Assembly (NCBI GenBank): GCA_902406135.1
Contig: CABPCX010000056.1
Location: forward strand, 1-8,985
From: an uncultured Eubacteriales bacterium
GTDB lineage: Bacteria; Bacillota; Clostridia; Lachnospirales; Anaerotignaceae
Length of the DNA: 8,985 nt
Direction: 5' to 3'
Part shown: positions 6,005 through 8,985 of the stretch, in pieces
How positions within the stretch are numbered: the first letter of the stretch is position 1
How the letters are laid out: the number at the start of each line of letters is the position of its first letter
Program-made: the position numbers and the translations under genes
The notes under the pieces: generated by a model
Told to the model about the DNA's origin: nothing
Seen by the model: the letters and a program-made list of their open reading frames with translations, nothing else
Database searches by the model: none

Positions 6005-6904
6005 TTATACGTTCAGATGTTTCCTTAACGATATGTTGCTTCCTAAAACTCCAAGAAGTGCTCCGAAAGCAAGAGATACAGGTAAAAGTACTGAGAATAT
6101 ATCTATACCAAACTTGAATGTAACTATTGAACGAATCATAGGTATCTGGGCATAGATTACATCGATAAGCTTATTATAAAGCGGCCAGGCAACAATTATG
6201 GGTATTGCTGCTCCGACAAGTCCGGTTATTATACCTTCTATGACGAACGGCCATCGTATGAACCAGTCAGTAGCACCGACATATTTCATAATGCTTATTT
6301 CCGTTCTTCTCGTGAATACTGAAAGTTTAACTGTATTTGTAATTATTACTACAGAGATTGCAGCCAGTGCTAAAATAAGCACACTGCCAAACAATCTAAG
6401 GAAATTACTTATTTTTACAAGAAATTCCGTTTCTGTCTCAGAACTTCTTATTTTTCTTACGCCCTCTATCTGTTCGATTTTTGAAACTACATCACTCTGA
6501 TACTGAATATCATCGAGAGAAACCTCAAAAGAACTTGTCAAAGGGTTATTGCTTTCGTCAAATCCTGCGAGAATTTCCTCGGCATCCCATGACTCTTTCA
6601 TTTCTTGAAGGGCATCTTCCGGAGAAATATAGCTTACACTTTCAACATGGTCCATATTTACAAGCTGGTCGTTGATTTCAAGGACTTTGTCAGAGTTGAC
6701 ATCTTCCTCAAGGAAAACAGCGATACCTATGGATTCCTCTATCTGAGTAAGCATATAGTCTACGTTAGTCAGCGCACAGTAAGATATAACTATCATAAAT
6801 ATGCAGGCTGCTACTGTTCCTATTGAAGCAATAGACATCAGTCTGTTTCTTATTACTCCGCTGAAAGCCTCGGAAAAAAAGTATTTAATAGATCTAAATT
6901 TCAT
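6005..6904 (-). CDS. ftsX: Cell division ABC transporter permease-like protein FtsX
   Basis: FtsX is the membrane partner of FtsE. The complex does not transport, but passes ATP-driven changes to peptidoglycan hydrolases outside the cell. The 299-aa protein has four predicted membrane segments (about 24-46, 170-192, 218-242 and 268-291) and a large extracellular loop (about 48-165) between the first two, as in Gram-positive FtsX. A conserved cytoplasmic stretch RRTEISIMKYVGATDWFIR (199-217) is the FtsE-coupling region. A longer frame starts at GTG 6916, but that codon lies inside the AGGTGG ribosome site (6913-6918), 8 nt before ATG 6904, so ATG is chosen. The ATG lies within the end of ftsE, giving an 11-nt overlap and likely translational coupling. 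The expected hydrolase partner is not encoded next door. Confidence 0.96.
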   Translation of the reverse strand: MKFRSIKYFFSEAFSGVIRNRLMSIASIGTVAACIFMIVISYCALTNVDYMLTQIEESIGIAVFLEEDVNSDKVLEINDQLVNMDHVESVSYISPEDALQEMKESWDAEEILAGFDESNNPLTSSFEVSLDDIQYQSDVVSKIEQIEGVRKIRSSETETEFLVKISNFLRLFGSVLILALAAISVVIITNTVKLSVFTRRTEISIMKYVGATDWFIRWPFVIEGIITGLVGAAIPIIVAWPLYNKLIDVIYAQIPMIRSIVTFKFGIDIFSVLLPVSLAFGALLGVLGSNISLRKHLNV

Positions 6905-7577
6905 CGCTGTACCCACCTCTTTTATCTCGAATTATGTGACCGTTCTCAAGAGTGATAACTCGCTTCTGCATCTGGTCAACTATATCCTTGGCGTGAGTAG
7001 CGATTACTACTGTTGTGCCTCTTTTATTTATTTCCTCAAGCAGTGTCATAATGTCCCAAGCAGTAGCAGGGTCAAGGTTTCCTGTAGGCTCGTCCGCTAT
7101 AAGTATGGGCGGGTTATTAACTATAGCTCTGGCAAGAGCTGTTCTCTGCTGTTCGCCGCCTGAAAGTTCTCTGGGATAAACCTTTGATTTATCTCTGAGA
7201 CCTACAAGGCTCAAAACTGTTGGTACGTTTCTTCTAATGGTCTTTGTAGGAGCCTCTATTACCTGCATTGCAAAAGCAACGTTTTCAAAGACTGTCTTGT
7301 TCGGAAGAAGTCTGAAGTCCTGAAATACAACGCCCAGGTTCCTTCTCAGATATGGTATCTGTCCCCTTTTGAGCTCGCCTGTTTTTACGCTGTTAATGGT
7401 AATAGTTCCTTCCGTAGGATCAAGCTCTTTAAGTAAAAGTTTGATCATAGTCGATTTACCCGAACCGCTTGAGCCGACAAGGAAAACAAATTCACCCTTA
7501 TCAATATGGATGTTTATGTTTTCTACGCCGACGGTACCGTTAGGATAAACCTTCGTAACATTTTCTATATCTATCAA
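6894..7577 (-). CDS. ftsE: Cell division ATP-binding protein FtsE
   Basis: FtsE is the cytoplasmic ATPase that powers FtsX. The 227-aa product has all ABC motifs: Walker A GSSGSGKST (35-43), Q-loop VVFQDFRLLPNKTVFENVAF (83-102, Gln86), signature LSGGEQQR (138-145), Walker B ILIADEP (158-164) followed by TGNLDP, and H-loop His195 in VIATHAKD. The opening MIDIENVTKVYPNG is standard for FtsE. Translation starts at TTG 7577: AAAGGA lies 8 nt upstream, an in-frame TAG directly precedes it, and no in-frame ATG lies near. It follows the regulator by 42 nt without a convincing terminator, so cotranscription is likely. Overlap with ftsX suggests matched amounts of the two proteins. Confidence 0.97.
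   Translation of the reverse strand: MIDIENVTKVYPNGTVGVENINIHIDKGEFVFLVGSSGSGKSTMIKLLLKELDPTEGTITINSVKTGELKRGQIPYLRRNLGVVFQDFRLLPNKTVFENVAFAMQVIEAPTKTIRRNVPTVLSLVGLRDKSKVYPRELSGGEQQRTALARAIVNNPPILIADEPTGNLDPATAWDIMTLLEEINKRGTTVVIATHAKDIVDQMQKRVITLENGHIIRDKRGGYSDEI
6913..6918 (-). promoter_or_regulatory. ftsX Shine-Dalgarno inside ftsE
   Basis: AGGTGG, read on the minus strand, lies 8 nt before ATG 6904 and within the last codons of ftsE. It rules out the GTG at 6916 as start, since that GTG is part of the site itself. Confidence 0.8.
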
Positions 7578-7585
7578 CTAAATCG

Positions 7586-7591
7586 TCCTTT
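7586..7591 (-). promoter_or_regulatory. ftsE Shine-Dalgarno supporting a TTG start
   Basis: AAAGGA on the minus strand stands 8 nt before TTG 7577. With an in-frame TAG between them and no nearby ATG, it fixes the TTG as the start and may lower FtsE synthesis. Confidence 0.75.
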
Positions 7592-7619
7592 CCTGTGCCT
7601 TTATTCAAAGCGCAAGGTA

Positions 7620-8711
7620 TCAGTATACCATCTTATCCATATACATCATATACTTGCTTACCATGAGGGTAATTTTGAATATAATGGCATCGTCAAAATT
7701 ACGCAGGTCAAGGCCTGTCATTTTCTGAAGCTTGTCTAATCTGTATACGAGAGTATTTCTGTGGATATACAGCTGTCTTGAAGTTTCAGAAACATTAAGA
7801 TTGTTTTCAAAGAATTTATTAACGGTCGCAAGAGTTTCCTCGTCAAAATCGTCCATAGTAAGTCCGTGGAGAACTTCTTTGATGAACATTTTGCAGAGTG
7901 AAAGAGGAAGCTGGTAAATAAGTCTTCCGATACCAAGTTTTTCGTAATTAACTATGTACTTTTCGCTTTCAAATATCTTGCCGACCTCAAGAGCCATTTT
8001 AGCCTCTTTGTAAGAACGTGAAACGTCCTTAAGATCGCTTACAACAGTACCGATTGAGATATATACTTTAATGTTGAGCTCTGTGCTGAGTGTATCGGAG
8101 ATCATTTTGGCAATCTTTTCGATTTCATCCATGGTCTCTTTCTCTCTGAGTTCTTTAACAAGTATGATACTGTGCTCATCTACTGCTGTAACAAAGTCCT
8201 TTGTTTTAGCAGGGAAAATGCTTCTTACTATCTCAACAATATTCATATCCTTATCGATGTTTGTCTCAATAAGGTAAACAATTCTTCTGATATTGTTTTC
8301 GATATGAAGTTTCTTTGCTCTGCTGTAAATATCAACAAGAAGGAGGTTGTCCAAAAGGAGGTTTTTGATAAAGTTATCTTTATCGTATCTTTCTTTATAA
8401 GCTACAAGAAGGCTCTGGATCTGGAAAGCAGCTATTTTTCCGATTCTGTAGCCGTCCTCGTCTTCACCCTTAACCTGGATAACATACTCCGGGATACCGT
8501 TATCATAAACTTTGAAATACTGGTATCCGAGAATGAGCTGACTGTCTGCCTGAGAACCAACAAAGTTTTCAATGGCATCTATCTGTCTTCCAATCATGTT
8601 TTCCTCGGTTGTAGCTATAACTTTTCCTTCTTTCTCTACAACGCTTAAGTCCTTACGAGTAATATTTTTTAGACCATCAATTGTACTTTGTAAAATCTGA
8701 TTAGAAATCAT
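7620..8711 (-). CDS. CdaR/PucR-like transcriptional regulator upstream of ftsEX
   Basis: The product is 363 aa from ATG 8711. Residues 1-105 resemble a diverged sugar-diacid-recognition-type sensor (LSVVEKEGKVIATTEENMIG, 22-41; EYVIQVKGEDEDGYRIGKIA, 75-94). Residues about 140-250 are a degenerate GGDEF-like module, and 295-355 a C-terminal PucR-type helix-turn-helix with LNVSETSRQLYIHRNTLVYR (305-324) and TGLDLRNFDDAIIFKI (332-347). Known CdaR and PucR proteins activate diacid or purine catabolism genes. The ligand region here is not the classic one, so I do not assign a ligand. No catabolic gene is nearby; ftsE follows by 42 nt, suggesting control of division or wall genes, or simple cotranscription. 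The frame extends upstream to a TTG at 8840, but ATG 8711 has GGGGTGG 4 nt before it and the domain match begins there. The soluble protein is cytoplasmic. Confidence 0.85.
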   Translation of the reverse strand: MISNQILQSTIDGLKNITRKDLSVVEKEGKVIATTEENMIGRQIDAIENFVGSQADSQLILGYQYFKVYDNGIPEYVIQVKGEDEDGYRIGKIAAFQIQSLLVAYKERYDKDNFIKNLLLDNLLLVDIYSRAKKLHIENNIRRIVYLIETNIDKDMNIVEIVRSIFPAKTKDFVTAVDEHSIILVKELREKETMDEIEKIAKMISDTLSTELNIKVYISIGTVVSDLKDVSRSYKEAKMALEVGKIFESEKYIVNYEKLGIGRLIYQLPLSLCKMFIKEVLHGLTMDDFDEETLATVNKFFENNLNVSETSRQLYIHRNTLVYRLDKLQKMTGLDLRNFDDAIIFKITLMVSKYMMYMDKMVY

Positions 8712-8751
8712 ACGTCCACCCCAATATAATTTTAATAAAAACTTCCCCGCT

Positions 8752-8773
8752 TTTATACAGCGTCTGTTATAAG
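8752..8773. repeat. Imperfect inverted repeat in the regulator leader
   Basis: TTATACAG (plus strand, from 8753) and CTGTTATAA (ending at 8772) form a dyad with a 3-nt centre and one extra base in the right arm. It lies about 45 bp upstream of the regulator start codon. It may be a short leader hairpin or a regulator half-site pair. Confidence 0.4.
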
Positions 8774-8786
8774 ACTGTTCTGCCTG

Positions 8787-8870
8787 AGGGTACAGTGCAC
8801 ATTGTTTAATTAAAATTGCATAAATAAATGCCTTAATCAATTAAACATATAATGTGTATTCTGCTACCCT
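8787..8870. repeat. 84-nt near-continuous dyad ahead of the regulator gene
   Basis: Nested complementary blocks run inward: AGGGTA (8787-8792) with TACCCT (8865-8870), CAG (8793-8795) with CTG (8861-8863), TGCACATT (8796-8803) with AATGTGTA (8851-8858, one wobble), GTTTAATT (8804-8811) with AATTAAAC (8839-8846), and GCAT (8818-8821) with ATGC (8828-8831). Only small bulges interrupt about 29 pairs. No T-run follows on the minus strand, so it is not a terminator for that direction. It could be a structured 5' leader of the regulator mRNA, an operator array, or a small palindromic repeat element. Confidence 0.65.
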
Positions 8871-8985
8871 AAAAAATCACTATGACTGATTTATATTTTA
8901 TAACAAAATGCCAAAAAAATAAAGAGAAATTTCAAAAAAAATGACATTATTTTTTTATAAAAAAAATTAGCAAAAAATAAACCAA
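8871..8985. other. Very AT-rich region upstream of the regulator, promoter likely but unplaced
   Basis: The stretch is dominated by A and T runs, including T7-AT-A8 at 8950-8966. Minus-strand boxes such as TTGGCA (8909-8914), TTGAAA, TATAAA and AATAAT occur, but none pair at 16-18 bp with a strong match. It probably holds the promoter of the regulator-ftsEX unit together with A-tracts of the UP-element kind. I see no gene in it. Confidence 0.4.

Noticed and set aside
6905..6916. GTG start for FtsX, 4 residues longer
   Set aside because: The GTG is part of the AGGTGG ribosome site that serves ATG 6904.
7595..7619. Hairpin between the regulator and ftsE as a terminator
   Set aside because: Only CTTT-gaat-AAAG can pair, with no GC-rich stem and no T-run, so it should not stop transcription.
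8172..8648. 158-codon open frame on the plus strand
   Set aside because: It is antisense to the CdaR-like regulator, whose domains are recognisable; no family features are seen in the shadow frame.
8712..8840. 43-residue N-terminal extension of the regulator from TTG 8840
   Set aside because: No ribosome site precedes the TTG, the segment overlaps the long dyad, and the family match starts at ATG 8711, which has its own GGGGTGG site.
8950..8966. T7-AT-A8 palindrome as a terminator of an upstream gene
   Set aside because: The stem would be only A-T pairs; it is better explained as low-complexity AT-rich promoter DNA.

Overview
The window looks like the chromosome of an anaerobic, low-to-moderate GC Clostridia member, probably Lachnospiraceae-like. 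The clues are strong AGGAG-type ribosome binding sites, use of TTG and GTG starts, sigma-A type promoters, and the run CdaR/PucR-type regulator, ftsE, ftsX, S41 protease, RNase Z and tsaD. The taxonomic call is inferred from gene content and style, not from a search. No tRNA, rRNA, CRISPR array or insertion sequence is visible.

Left part (1-1929). A truncated class I SAM methyltransferase (minus strand, running off the left edge) and an S66-family MccF-like serine carboxypeptidase (820-1815, plus strand) point away from each other. The 314-bp region between them is rich in palindromes, including one lying on the predicted transcription start of the MccF-like gene. A strong hairpin at 1886-1918 separates the MccF-like gene from the convergent tsaD.

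Right part (1930-8985). Seven genes run on the minus strand; reading in transcription order they are a CdaR/PucR-like regulator, ftsE, ftsX, a secreted SIMPL (DUF541) protein, a ctpA-like S41 protease, rnz and tsaD. A terminator follows the SIMPL gene and a near-consensus promoter precedes ctpA. I therefore read two transcription units: regulator-ftsEX-SIMPL, and ctpA-rnz-tsaD. The first couples a sensory regulator to the cell-division ABC system and an exported protein. The second couples an envelope protease to two tRNA maturation enzymes (3' trailer cleavage and t6A37 synthesis). ftsE and ftsX overlap by 11 nt; the other gaps within units are 5 to 42 nt.

Start sites were revised where Shine-Dalgarno positions demanded it: rnz at ATG 3890, ftsX at ATG 6904 and the regulator at ATG 8711. 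ctpA (GTG, 5065) and ftsE (TTG, 7577) keep non-ATG starts. The main non-coding points of interest are an 84-nt near-continuous dyad ahead of the regulator, a 5'-terminal hairpin and out-of-frame ATG at the ctpA start, and a 10-bp inverted repeat joining the SIMPL terminator loop to the ctpA -35 box. No clearly new system is demonstrated. The best leads are the SIMPL protein in the position where a cell-wall hydrolase is expected, and the orphan MccF-like immunity peptidase.
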